From positions 8,926,764-8,990,763 of the forward strand of contig CM119264.1 in assembly GCA_051294375.1 (NCBI GenBank): DNA of 64,000 bases, given 5' to 3'. Below, in pieces: positions 12,301-25,376 of this stretch. Positions within the stretch are counted from its first letter, which is position 1. Each line of letters starts with the position of its first letter. Below the pieces are notes generated by a model. That model saw nothing but the letters and a program-made list of their open reading frames with translations. It was not told the origin of the DNA and searched no databases. A program made the translations under genes and the position numbers. Source of the DNA: Paraspadella gotoi. Lineage: Eukaryota > Chaetognatha.

Positions 12301-12612
12301 CGCTAAGATCCTCATCTATTTGGACAGCTCTGCCGGAACCGTCATCGAACAGGAGCCAGTCGTCCGTGATTTATCCGAGGTTTCTTTGTTATTTATGTAG
12401 AATTCTATTGAGTACAATAAACATTGGGTTCTTTACCTCAGGCGTTGAGCAACGTGGGCGGCGTGCTCGGTCTTTGGCTGGGAATGTCTATCTTCAGTTT
12501 TCTTGAATTGGCGCAATTGATCGTCGAATGCAGCAAGGTCGTTTGCTGTAGCTTCACGTATTCGGGAAAAAAAATAGAGAACGGCGAGAATGCGGGGCCT
12601 CACAAATCATAA
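8937..12612 (+). CDS. DEG/ENaC family amiloride-sensitive sodium channel subunit
   Basis: Ten phase-consistent exons give 537 residues: 8937-8954, 9341-9553, 9666-9799, 9884-10048, 10379-10530, 11055-11210, 11338-11524, 11836-12111, 12238-12379, 12442-12612. The family builds trimeric Na+ channels with two membrane helices and a large cysteine-rich ectodomain. Visible hallmarks are the N-terminal gating His-Gly at residues 40-41 (TSTH-GF), TM1 at about 50-70, the post-TM1 FPAVTVCN motif, GNCFTFN, GAKTEMAL, the YSVTSCVYECV cysteine cluster and a CPPLCDY motif. The pre-TM2/TM2 segment GLWLGMSIFSFLEL (from residue 491) carries the GxS selectivity filter as G-M-S. The length is typical of the family. 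Exon 1 is only 18 bases; I chose its ATG because it splices in phase 0 to exon 2 and a stop lies upstream in the intron. The gene could be a mechanosensory, acid-gated or peptide-gated type; sequence alone does not say. Confidence 0.95.
8991..9230 (+). mobile_element. hairpin-ended MITE-like element, copy 1
   Basis: A 240-base unit begins TGTGGCGGTATATTCACACCGCC, whose two halves can pair, and ends CTGCTGCCATA. Related copies sit at 16282-16536 (same orientation), 21987-22110 and 33399-33539 (reverse), with a bare hairpin at 24806-24834 and a diverged copy near 54240-54365. It encodes nothing and lies in intron 1 of the DEG/ENaC gene. Confidence 0.65.
9308..9336 (+). repeat. (TC)n microsatellite serving as a polypyrimidine tract
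   Basis: A CT run ends four bases before the AAG acceptor of DEG/ENaC exon 2 at 9341, so the repeat itself forms the polypyrimidine tract of that splice site. Confidence 0.8.
10050..10378 (+). other. DEG/ENaC intron 4 with repeat-like sequence
   Basis: The intron holds an AATCT/ATCTTT run at its left end and a GC-richer block (about 10215-10335) that reads like a decayed interspersed element. It has no second copy in this window, so I do not assign it to a family. Confidence 0.35.
10885..10985 (-). repeat. dispersed repeat end, copy B
   Basis: Reverse complement of the block at 5040-5137. It starts TAGTTGCGACGCGAGTACTCGC and contains the GGTCGGTCGGT run. It lies in intron 5 of the DEG/ENaC gene. 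Confidence 0.45.
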
Positions 12613-12947
12613 TGTGGGAATCAGCTCTCTTTCAAATTAGTATCGGCGATCTGATTCGGTTCGCGGTTTTCTCGCGTGTTGTCGCCGACGTTTAGAAGCC
12701 AGGATTGGTTCTACTCATGCCTTTCATTCTCTATAGACTTCAGTACATTTTTATATTTTACGAAATTGTAACAGATCCATAGTTTAAAGAAACTCCAATG
12801 TCAAAGTTGATAATTTTCGTTATGGCGATTTTTCAGCATTTATACACTTTCACTTTTAACATTCATAAAAAAATAAAAAGTACTATTTTTTTTTTAGTGT
12901 CAACAAAAGAGCAATTCACTTTTTTTGTCAGTTTCTCAGTTTCGCCA
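12613..12947. other. short convergent intergenic region
   Basis: Only 335 bases separate the stop codons of the DEG/ENaC gene (+) and the giant helical-repeat gene (-), so their 3' untranslated regions probably share or overlap this AT-rich stretch. Confidence 0.6.
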
Positions 12948-15900
12948 TCACCGAGGCGGTATGTTCCGTCTCCCAGGTGGTACGGTTCGCGTCATCCTAG
13001 AATCTCTTTTAGATTCAGTCTCCTTTAATCGTGGCTCGCTCGGCGCCGTGGTCCTATCGCCGGATCTCTTTCTGTTCGTCACGACCGACGGCGTCGTCGA
13101 CCGTCTGCTTCCCAAATCCGCCGAAGACGATTTTCTGCTATTCTGCGCCGCACTGTGGTCGTTAACGACGCCGGCGCTTTCGAGAGCGCCTTTGAATACG
13201 ACTCCGGCGTTCAAGGCGCCATCTCCCTCCGACGCTCTTCCCACGCTTAACTCAGTGGCTTGATGGGCGAGACTTTTGGTGAAGCGATAGAAGACGACGA
13301 GAGGTCGCGAGCTGTGGAGAACGTCCTTGCGGTCCACGCCAGAGAGGCAGCGAAGAGCGGAGAGGCTGCAAACCGGATCTGCAATACCATAGGGATGAAG
13401 GGCTTCCTTTTTTCTCTGTGATTACGTATATTTTTTTTATTTGTGTTTAGTTTATTTTCGCCTTGTTACTTGAACCAACAAGGACAATAATTTAAAGTTT
13501 ATCGTTTCAAAGACGAGTAAACGACCGCTCAATCACCAATATCCTGGGCCTTGATTTGCGAGAGTTCCCTCCTGGCCACGAGACCCATTTTCATCTTCAG
13601 CAGTTGTTTAATCTTATCCCACGTCGCCAGCGACTTTGCAGTCTGCCCAAGCAGCAGCAAGAACGAGCGAAGAACTAGTTCGGTACAGTGGGGCGGTTTG
13701 GTGTAGCTGCAGACTTCAGAAATTTCCTAGATTTAAGTTAGTATAATATTGAATAACATAAATATAAAATTAAACCACGCTTTCAATAATTCAAAAAATC
13801 AACCCACATCTCAGTGATACACAATAGAATTTTATCGAAATTATAAAATTAACATTCTGAAGCAATCAGGATTTACTTGATCCACGTTCATGGATATTAT
13901 CTCACATCCTCACCAACCATACCTTGATTGAAATTATCTCCAAGTCGTGGTACACGTTCCGCAGAGTGAGCCACTGACCCAGTAAATTTTCCATGCCGAT
14001 AAAGAATCCCCAGAAAAATTTGGGCGGAAGGAATGGCGCTTCAAATGCGGCGAAGTTGCGGTTACGCGCGCGGAAGAGTTCGCGGTCGAGAGTATCAACG
14101 TCGAAGCGCGAGACGGCTCGCTCACTCTCCGCCTTGCACGTGAGTAGGCGGAGGTACTGAGATAAACGAGGGAAAATATGACGACACAAAAAAAATGTTC
14201 TTTTATTCGAGAAGGGGAAAAAATAGATTTTAACATATAAAGCCTTTACTAAATGCTTGTCAATAAATCAATTAAGTAAAAAACCAAAAAAAAAAACAAC
14301 TCTTGTCACAAATGACTCGTTAAGAGCTTCAAAGAAATATAGGGGTAAGTAGTAAATCGCTAAGGTGATTATTTTACGAATGACTACGCCCTATACATGT
14401 AAATCACTTTCATACTATGATAAAATGGAATAAATTTAAAAGAATACGCGGAAGGAACGAAAAGGCTTTTTTTAATTTAGTAACTTTTTCTTGTTACTGA
14501 CCTTCCGTAGTTTATTTTGCCAAGTAGGACATATATTTTAAAACTTTAGTTTAACAATTAATATAGACAGAAATGATAATAAAATTTTTTTATCTCATTC
14601 CTTGGATTAATATAATTTCCTAATTACTGCAATATGCAAATAAGACTTTTTTCACACACTATAGTTCAACCTCTAAGGCCTGTTTAACTTCGTCATCGTC
14701 GTCGATTCCGTGGAATTTGAGTCGAGCAAGCGCTTTTTCGATCTTCTCCGGGTCGCCCGAGAGCAGAGCCGCCTTGAAGAGGAACTTGGCGCGCTGCTTT
14801 TGGTCGCGGAGTCGTCGAGAAGTCAACTCCAATTCGTCGCTCGCCTTCTGATTCTGAAGGAAAAGCGGATAAAGACGGTAAAGCAAAATAAATTTAATTC
14901 AAAAATGTACACAATACACTATGTACCTTGTACATTGTACAATACTTTATTTTTTTCAAATAAAATTATATATGTACCCATTGATGACCAACCTGAATCC
15001 ATTTCCTGTGGCCCTGCTTATCGGCCTGTTTGCTCCGATGGACGAGATTGTGGATGGCGTGGTCAGCCTCCACCAGTGCCGGGAACTCGTTCTTGGTGAT
15101 GCCGCAGACGTCGCAGATGTCGACGAGCTGATGAAGGAGGCGGAGATCTTCCTCTTTTATGGCGGCGAGGATGTGGCTTCGTAGTTGAAGACGATGATCC
15201 GCGGAATTCTTTGTGGGGGAAGAGGAAGGGTTGTTTTTACTTACTCGAAAACTTATTGCTTTTACCAAGAAACAAATGATTGATAAATATATTTGGATAC
15301 TTCGATAAATAGATTAGACAGAATAGATAGATGGATAAATAGATTAGATAGATAAATATATAGATAAATACTAAATAAATATTAAATAGGTAGATAGATA
15401 AAAAAAATAAATGGATAGATAATTAGATATAATCGAGAGAAAAAAAAAATTACCGCAGAAAGATTGATCTGTCCCAGCGGTTCAGGCTCTGCGGAGTCTC
15501 GACTCCAATAAAAGCAGGAGTAGACGGACTCGGTGTCAGCCTTGTCGTTGTCGTTGGCGTCATCGATATCCTGGACTTCGATGGCGCCGTCTTCTTCGTC
15601 CTCGTCGACGGGATCAAAAGGGACGTTCTCTTTCTGTTCCCTCAATAGCTCGTCGTTCAAGAGTTCCTCCAGGCTCTCGGATCTAGGGAACCGAAGGAGG
15701 TGAAGTCAAAGGAGATCCAGATCGCGAACAAACGAACTCATGTCATGAGTCCTGACAGTTAAGAATGCGCACCGGAAAGTAATGAAGGAAAAATAAAATA
15801 TTACTTATGCCTTATGGCCACTTTTAACTATTCGTCCCGAAGAAAAAAGCCAAAGCCAAAGCCAAAGTCACAAATTTGAATAAATCAACCGGTTAAATGG

Positions 15901-18900
15901 CAACAGGGAGACGTGTGATGCCCGTGGTGTGAGGCATCTCCCGACAGCTGGCGCTCAGGGGTTTGGACCTGGAGTTACGTCCGAAAATTCTTAAAGTCAA
16001 TTATGAACAACATACCATCAGTGAACATTAATTTGTAAACAAAAAAAAATTATGTTATTTAATTTTTGCAGTAAGCTATATTTATATATAGTACTATTCT
16101 TATAAAATCTAAAAAATTCGTCAAATGTTGATAGAAGAAAATATAAATCATTTTTCAAAATTATTTCATTAAGTGGGTTAAAAATTAAAAAAACGATATT
16201 TAACATATAAAATTTTAATTTTCTGCTTAAAATATAGGTGTTTCTAATATTTTACCAACTTAATGAGAGAATATAGAAAGTTGTGGCGGTATATTCACAC
16301 CGCCTCACGTCCACCATCTGTCAGCCAAATCCATTGGCTCAGAGGGGGAACACACCATCCCAGGCGTAGTGTTCCATCCACAGTCCTAACGACTTCCCTC
16401 TTCGTTGGCAAAGCGAGACCGTCCTAGGGTAACCGCGCCAGTGACTGGAGGCGTCACTGAGGGTCGGAAGCCCCCAAAGCCAACAGTGAGATGCCCCATC
16501 CCAATGGGCATCACAGGCAACCCGGCTGTTGCCATAAAGTTATATTTCTTCATATCAACTTTTCGTGACGAATCCAAATCTGAAAAAAAATCTGAAAAAA
16601 AACTATTTAAAAATTTTAACATTTATTGGATTTGTCCTATGTATAAATACGGCCTACTGTGTAAATTGTAAAATTTACATTTATTTTTTTTTATACGCAA
16701 ATGTTCATTAGTAAAATGTTGTTGGTTCCTCACTTTTAAAATTAATGTTAATGTTTATGTCAACACCATCGGCATCACACTTTAACCAGCGTGACCGTGA
16801 AGGTATTGAACCCGGTACTAACGGTTGTTGAACGAGTACTTAGGTGTCCAAGATATCCGGGAGGCAAATTTAGGATACGCCTCACAGTAACATTATTGCA
16901 CCGACTCACCGCTCAGGTGTCCCCTCCACGGCCTCCTCTTCCTCCTCGTCACTCCCCGCCGCTTCCAGCGCCTGGCGCTTCAAAGAATCCCTGTACTTGC
17001 GCAGTTGCTTGGGTTTCATTTTCTGAAGCTGCTGATCGATGGAGGCGAGGGTCTTGCAACGCGCAGCAACGGTACGATTTTTGAAGGCGACGAATCCTTC
17101 TTCGATGAGACAGTTAACGAGGACGAGCGACTCCAAAATGGAGAGCAGGGACGTTACGTCGACGCCGCCCTGGTTTTCCTCTCCGACGCTGCCGAGTGAA
17201 ACGGGAGAGGTTCGACTTAATTTCACAAGGTCACAATTCAAAAGGATCAGAAAGAGACAGAGAGAGAGAGAGAGGGAGAGGATTCTCTTTCTTACACCGT
17301 CGGCGTCGATACGATTCTCTTTAACTCCTCAACGGCGTCTTTCAACGCTTCGGCGTCGTCCGTTTTGACAGCGCGCTTGGCGTCCTGGATGCAGGCTCTC
17401 TGTCTCTCGGACCGTTCGCGGTCGGCCTTGTCCATCTTTGCCCTGACTTCTGGAGAGAGACGTGTTTCGGAGCCGAGAAGCGTCCCGTGGTCGGTCAGTT
17501 GCAGCAGGTCGTCGAGGTCACCACGTCGTTCTCGTCGACGTCCCGATGGTCGTCCTGGTCGTCGCCGAGACGGTTGCCCGTCCGCTCGACCTTCTCGCTC
17601 CAACGTCTCGTCCGTTTCCTTCAAGAAGGCGTCGATTAACGCCGCCTCCGCCTCTTCGATCGGCCCGTCCTCCGAGCAGAGTCCGATCACCTGCCAGAGC
17701 AAGGAGCAAAACGAGCAAAAGTTTTTGTTTTACAGATGAGCTGATGGCTTTACTCAATGAGCCACCGGGTCAGGACTGAAGGTGTCATGCTTATAGGCGG
17801 GGTGAACCTAGACAATGCCCGACTACAATAATCATAAATACAACTCAACCCGATTAATTTTTTTTGCAAAAAAGAGCTAAAACCCTTTTCCCCCATAATC
17901 TCCTCGCCTTAAACTGCTCGGCAGCCGACTCCAACGATTTCGGGTCGCCGAGCTCTAGCGCCATCGTGAGGCGTCCCTTGGCGATCTCATCTCGTTGGCG
18001 GAGAGAGAAGAAGAGAGAGTTGGAAGCGGTGCCGTCGTCGTCGAAGGCGGCGCGGTGCGACTCCAGACTACAGTGGTCGTTGGGGGAGATAATCGTCGTC
18101 GTCGTCGTCGTCGACGACTTTCCGCCTTCGCTTCCCCTCCGGATTATTTCTCGCTCCCTGGCAGCGATCTCCCGTCTCGATTCTTGCTGGAGGAAGAAGC
18201 CCACCTTTTTGGCATCGACCAACGCCGCCGTCAACCGCTCGTCGTCTTCAGCCGTCGACAGTCGCGTCAAGACCCGGCGATCGCGTTCCCTCGCCGACTT
18301 GACGACGCGTTGGAGGCGTCGGCGATCTTCTTCGCTTATTGATTCGTCGCCGGTCGCGCGGACAAGCGAGGCTAGGGTCACGTGATCCAGGAGACGACGA
18401 GCGCCTCTTCCACCATCTCCGCCGATCCCACCGCCCCCACCGCCGCCGCCTTTACCTCCCTTACCAAAGACAACGGAAACGCGCTTCAGTTCTGACACCA
18501 TCCCTGAGTCAACGGAGAGTTCCGACTCGGCCCGCTCAAGCATTCGGAACAATCCCCAATTCATTGGTGGGGACGACGTCGTCGACTTCTTTTCATTTAA
18601 CTCGGCGTCACTTTCTCGGCGCTCTTCCCCAAGAGCGTCAAACAATTCGTCACGGAACCGGCGTCGCCGATCAACGGCGTCGGTCAGTAGCGTCGAATAT
18701 GTTGGCGCAGCGTCCACCAGGGCCGCAAAACGTTCGAACTTCTCCACGTGCCCCGCGGCCTCGATGGAGCTTCGGCGGACCCGGGCCTCAAAAATACGGA
18801 GAAGGGCGTCGAGGGCCTGTCCCGCCAAGGCGGCGTCTTCGGAGTCGGTCTTGGGCTCCACCAGTTTGAAGCTCGTGAGGATCCCTTCGAGGTTTTCGAA

Positions 18901-21900
18901 TTCCAACGCCGTCTTGAGCCCCTCGCGAGTTGATTCGCGCATCTCAGTGGATCGGTCGCGGGCTTCGTCGACAGTGCGGAGAACGTCCTTTAGAAGCGGA
19001 GGAGGGAGGGAAAAAGAGAGAGTCTTAATGTTGGTGTGAATGAGAGAAAGAGTGAAAGACTGAAAGAAATATAGGGTGATCAAGAGTATTTATATATTTC
19101 TGCTTATAAAAGCATAAACGACCCTCTTGGAAAATGAATAAGTTGCAATTCTTTTTCTAGTTTCAGTAACTTTTGTAGCTTTTAATTTAAAGTTTAAAAA
19201 AACATATAAGCGTATCAAAAAATAAGCTTTTTCTGATTAAATTGAACCTATTTTGAGCGAAATATTATTAAAAATACCAGAGATAGGAATTTAAAAAAGC
19301 GGTAAATAATAACATTCTGCTACAATTTTTTTTAATATTATGATTTAATTTTGTTTTGTGTAAATAATTTTTTTTTATTAATATGATATAGCTTAATACT
19401 AAAATCAAATGGTGCATAAATCAAAACCCCCAGAGGTTTTTTTTGGTATAAATATAATAATATATCAAAAATATATATTGGTGGTACCAATTTCATATTA
19501 TCATAATATGATAAATGAATGTTTTTAAAAAAATTTTAATAAAAAATAAAAAAGGCACATTTTTCTTAACATGCTTTTTTTCATTTGAACCTCATAACTG
19601 TGTTTTTAATCGTTTTGTAGAAGTATTTTAGCCCATTCGAATTATAAAAAACTAAATTTTTTAGATATATCATTTTCTCTTAGCTATTTTAATATTGAAG
19701 GAGGTCAGGAGTTTGTCACAAGATTAGGCGACTTATTCATTTTCCAAGACGGTAATTCAGGGTGAGTTCTTATACTGAAGAAAAATTTACCTGCAATTCT
19801 TGAACGTTGCTTTTCAGCAGCTTTTGGTGCACCAACTTGAGAACTAACGGGTCGAGATGGCTCAGGTCCCAGGAGCCAGGTCGGCTCCCGCGGTCGAAAG
19901 TTCTTGTCTCCCGGTCAATCGCCTCGAGCAGCGCCTGGACGCCGCGCTGAATCCGCACGTCAGCTCCGTGAAGTCGCGCTGCGAGGCATTTATGGATGGC
20001 CAGTTGGAGGGCGTCCACGTCTTTGTCAAGGGTCGCCACCTAAGAAAGGCTCGAGTCGTTGAGTTTGAAGTCTTATCTATTAATTTCCTTTTCATTAATT
20101 TCAATTTCAGCTTGCTAGTGCATCATTCCTTCGGCTGCCTATCTCGGACCCCACCTCCAATGCGTGAAAGGCCTTTCGTTTTTTCTCCAACAGTCCGTCG
20201 ATCTTCTCGTCGATAAGGTGTTTTGTCTCCTCTTTGTCCGCCCTCAGTTGCGCCCTCTTTAGAGACCTCACAGACAGGAGATCCAGGTGAGGCTCCAGCT
20301 TGGACGCATCCTCTAGTTTGTCTGAAGATCTAAAAAGATGACAGTTTGTTAGAAAACTGGAATTCAATCAAATTTTCGATATGACAATAATGCAGCCCAG
20401 CGGCATACAAAAAACGACCAAAAAATGCTCATAAAAAATTAAATGTAAAGCATCAAACTTTTTGTCTCTTGATCTTTACTTTTTTCTAAATTTTCAGCTT
20501 TGCTTTTATAGTTTACATTATACATTTATACGAATTTTTTGCAACCTTTCCTGTAATTATTGCTTTCTTTTCCCTTTCAAAAAAAACTGTCGTCATGATG
20601 AAAATCATAATCATCATCATCAACATCATTATTATCATCCTCGTCGTCATCATCATCATTATCACTATCATCATCATCATTATCATCATCAATTCATCAT
20701 CACCATTTTTCTAACTTAGAGTAAAGCTCCTCGGCGTAGTTGAAGTCAACGAGGTCATCGGCGGCGAATCCCTCGCGTCTCACGACCCGAAAGGCGTCGT
20801 GGAAGACCTCAACGCCGCCGTTGACGATCGCCGCCTCCAACTTGGCGTCGATCTCCGCGCGGACGAGCGCTTTGCGACTTAACTCGGCCGTCAAGACTTT
20901 AGTCAGATCGGGATCCGTGTATCTGGAGGAAAGACGGATCAAATATAACAATTTTAGTTAACAAAGTGGCCCGCTCACCACAAAAATAGGAATTAGATAG
21001 ACATTACACAAATTAACAATCAATGAAATCAATTTATGAGGCTTTTTGACCACAATTAATTCATAGAAGAGAAGGTAACTTCTGGAATATGTAATCTGGC
21101 GATTCTATGATCATATTTTATATTTATCGACCTGGAAAACCTCTATCAACCATCAACCATCAAAGCAGAAATCCGAATCCCGAGACCTGACGCTCAACTC
21201 CTTGGCGTAATCGACCGCCGTGAAGGGCATCGAGGTAAAGATCTTCCTCAGCCTCTCCTCCCGATCGATGGGCGTCTTGTTGCGCCCCCGCACGCGAAGA
21301 TGCTTCTCCGCCGCCGCCTTCACCAACGCCTTCTCCGCAGTCCGCAGTGTTGAGCAAATGGAACCGATCTTGCGGCAAGTTGAGATCGCTTCCTTGTAGG
21401 GGATGGAATGTCAGAGAAATTCATTTTGTGAACAAAAAATGTGTGTGTGTCTGAATGTGTGTGCGTGTATAAGAGAGGAACTTTTGATTCAGCCAAAAAT
21501 TAGATTGAGCTTATCAATCTCATTTGCATGTTGTCGTGTTGAATTTGACTTGTCATAAATTCTATTCCTGAATCGTTTAATGGTCTCATATCACGAATTC
21601 ACTCTTTTCATTCTCTCTAGTCTTAGTCCTTACTCAGTGGATTAGGAATTATGTCAGATATATTATATGTATATTGGTTAATAAATACTTTTTTCTCCGT
21701 TTCTATGTTTATGACTTTACTTCTCTTAGGAGCTGACTTTTGTTTTTACAGGTTTTTATGAAGTAGTTTCCAATGTTTTAGTAATGTTATAAATTTTATG
21801 TTAGTGTCTATTGTTATATTTCTTGTTATCAGTGTAGTTTTACTTGTTTACCCTGTTCGACTCCTTTTACGCTGTTGTTTTCGATTATGTTAATATCGTT

Positions 21901-24900
21901 TTTGTAAATAATAAAAATAAGTTAGCATCTCTTCTTAGCAAGTAAGTTATTTGATATATTAAACAGGGACGTTAGTTGCTAAGTATTATGGTAACAACCC
22001 GCTGTTGGCTATAGGGGCTGTGACGCCACCTGTCACTGGCGTTTCCCCTCTGAGCCAATGAGTTTGGCTTAAAGATGCAGGAGGTGAGGTGGTGGGAATA
22101 TACCGCCACAGTATAATGTTATCGAGAGGGATAGAGAAAGAGAGAGAGAGAGGGGGGGGGAAGAAAACAATATTATGCTTAACGACCAAAACGTTAGAAT
22201 TTATCCATTTTGACAATGTGTTTTTTATTGAGACTTTCACATAATCATCACTCACTTTTTTATGAAACATCTTTCCACCTTCAGAAAAGCGACGTTCCTC
22301 ATTTCCACGGCCGCTTCGAGGTCCTCGATGGCGTCGGCCTCGGCATGCCGCTTCCGCCGCATCAGATCGTCGACGCGGCGAAGCTGCTCGGCGTTGAAGG
22401 GTGGCGGGTGGCTTTCGAGGTAGCGCTCTGCGACGCGAACAGAGGCGATCTCGAGGGCTTCGATGAAGGAGTCGAAACCGGCCTGAAGGCCCCGACTTAA
22501 GAGAGCCACCTCCGCGATTCGGACGGTCGGGTTCTTAGCGTTAAGGCCTTGAAAAGAAAAGAGCGAAGATCATTTCGAACCGCAACATTACTCTTTTAAT
22601 CTCATCCATAATTTTTAAAATTCTCTTTTTCCTTGTTTTTATTAGTTGAACTTTCTAATTCCATGTATTTCATTTCTTTTTATTTTCGAGATATATCTTT
22701 TATACATACAATTCTACTTGGAAGTCTTATCCATATTGGTAAAAAAATCATATATAACTTTGGTCCCCCCTCAAAAAATTATCCATTCTCACCTCTTTCT
22801 GTTCAGCCTCTTAGATATTATGATTTTTCATTAATGACTTTCTAACTGAAATGATGTGTGATATCTATTAGAAAACTAGGACAGATTGTAATCTAACCTT
22901 GTGTTGTATAGATGCTCCCTCTATTTCCAGAAGACAACACTGACTGGCCCTTCCCGAATTAAATTATTAAATAAATAAAATATTTTTTAAGAAAAATATA
23001 TATTTGATTAAATGATATAGATTAAATACTAAATCCTTCATAAAATATAAAAATAGAAAATAGTGAAACAAGTAATTTGCAAATTTTCATATATAATTAA
23101 TATATAGATGAAATTGGTACAATCAATATAAAAATTTTTTTTAAAAATATTATATATATATATATATATATCTTATATCTTATTAGTCCTTCTCTCTCCT
23201 TACCCAAATGCCTGGCATTTTCGATCTCCTTCCCAACGTCTTCGTCCGCGGTCGCAGGGAGGTTGTCGCCCAGCGCCTCTAGAACGAAATCGCGCTTTCG
23301 GCGCAGCCTCTCCGCGATTCTGGAGAGAGGCTCCATCACGTTCTCAAGCGGACCCTCGATGTGAAGCTCACGCTCTACTTCTTTGCTCTTGGCGCGATCC
23401 TCGACCCACTGGAGGGTGTCCACGCTGATCGTCCACAGAGTCGAGATCAGCTGCCAGTTAGTCGATTCCGTCGGCCTTAGGAGTCGTAGTGGCAGAGTAA
23501 TAAGCCCAATTTGGTGAACAAATAAAACTATCCAACTTACAGGTGAAGACTGAACTGATGCATGATAACCCAAAAAGCCATATGTGGCTCATATATATAA
23601 CCTTTCCGCAACCGCGAGCGTTTTATCACGATTTTTCTCGCCCCTCCCCCCTCAAAACCTGGTTGTCGTGTCCGCCGTCATAATATCGACCAGTTTGGAA
23701 GCGAATGACTCCAACTCTTTGGCAGTGAGTTTCGATTGGAATTTGGCGAGGGCATCGACCGCTACCTCGAGGATCCCCGAGTCAAAGGCTTCGGAAACCC
23801 GCGTCCGAGCCTCTCGTCGATCCTTTTCTTCCGCCTCGAGGATGCGGCGGAGAACCTGGAGAAGGGGCGTTCGTCAATTTGTTGTCATCCATACATTCAT
23901 CCTCCTTCACTCTCACCTCCCCGTCGATCCCCGCGTCCATCAATCGCCTAGTCGACTCCTCCTCGCCAATGGGATGCTCCGCCTTGGCCGCGACCAACTG
24001 GGCTATCTCCTGCAGCAATTTCGTGATGTGGCACGACTCTTTGCGCAGCGTCTCTTGACGGGTCATCTTCGACGTCTTCGTCAAATCGTCGACGGCGTCG
24101 ACGGTGTCCACGCTGGCGTCCTCTCTGCATAGATAAAGGGGAAAGATGATATCAAGGAGAGAGAGACGTATATATTATATATACATATATTATATATATA
24201 AATCCACGCCCAATCCCATCACCCCATTCCTCTCACATCTCCCACTTCTCCACGTCCCCATTGAAGTTATCATTGTCTTCTTCATCGTCGTCGTCGCCTC
24301 CATCGTCGCCTTCAGCATAATCGTCGAAGCCCAACTCCTTCAATCGCCTCGTCGTCTCGTCGGCGACGAGCAGCCGCGTCAGCACCTCCAACTCATCCTC
24401 CGGCATATCCACGCCGAGGATCCTGGCCTCCATGAGCGCCGATTTGACGCCTACCGCGTCACCTGCGTCCATGGCCTTCCGCAGCCAGCGCCGCAACCTT
24501 TCAGCGTCTTCGTCGCGCCGGTTTAGCGCCGTACGGAGGGCGTCGCGCCCCCGGTGGAGACGATAGGAGTCCGACGTGCCCGTCCCTCTGTTGTCCGGGG
24601 GCACAATGAACGTAGATTGAATGAATACAAGATTTTGGGCTGTTATTCTTATTTTTGTTATTAGAGTACTTAATAACCTTTTAGTTTAATATTTTATTTC
24701 CTTTTAATTAAGAGTGGAATTGATCGCAGTTACACGGATGGTTGGAGGTATAACAGTCTGATTATGGCGATTAAGATCACGGTAAGGGCTTCTTTTCGGT
24801 AGAGGTTGTGGCGGTGTGAATATACCGCCACACACTTTCCGCCTCAAATCACCCCATAACACTCTTCCCAGTTGTCATGGCGACCTGGAGATCGTGTCCG

Positions 24901-25189
24901 TCCCCGATTCGGTCGACGACGCCGTCCGCACTTCTCCGTCGGTCATCGTCCACTTTGAGAACTTGACGCCCACGTGGAAATCCGCGTCGGTCGCGGCGTC
25001 GGTCGCGGCGTCGGCCATTTTGGCGGCGACGACGGCTGATCCGTCGGAAGACGAGAAATCGGCGTTGACGGTTTCATTGGAACGGATCGCCGGAGTGTGT
25101 TCTTGAGAAAGTCCGTGATCGGAGTGAGTTGGGAGAAAAAAGGCTGACGGAAAGATCGAGAAAATTTTAAAAAGGGCTCGAAATTCGAA

Positions 25190-25239
<50 letters not shown>

Positions 25240-25285
25240 GTCTCGTCTCTCTCTGTCTCTCGTCTCTCTGTCTCTCGTGTCTCTC

Positions 25286-25376
<91 letters not shown>

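Noticed and set aside
12925-13263. Plus-strand open frame opposite the last exon of the giant gene
   Set aside because: The minus strand has the RNY-like codon pattern and an acceptor in correct phase; the plus frame is its shadow.
20462-20719. Histidine-rich open frame over the CAT repeat
   Set aside because: Translation of an ATC/CAT microsatellite inside an intron of the giant gene.
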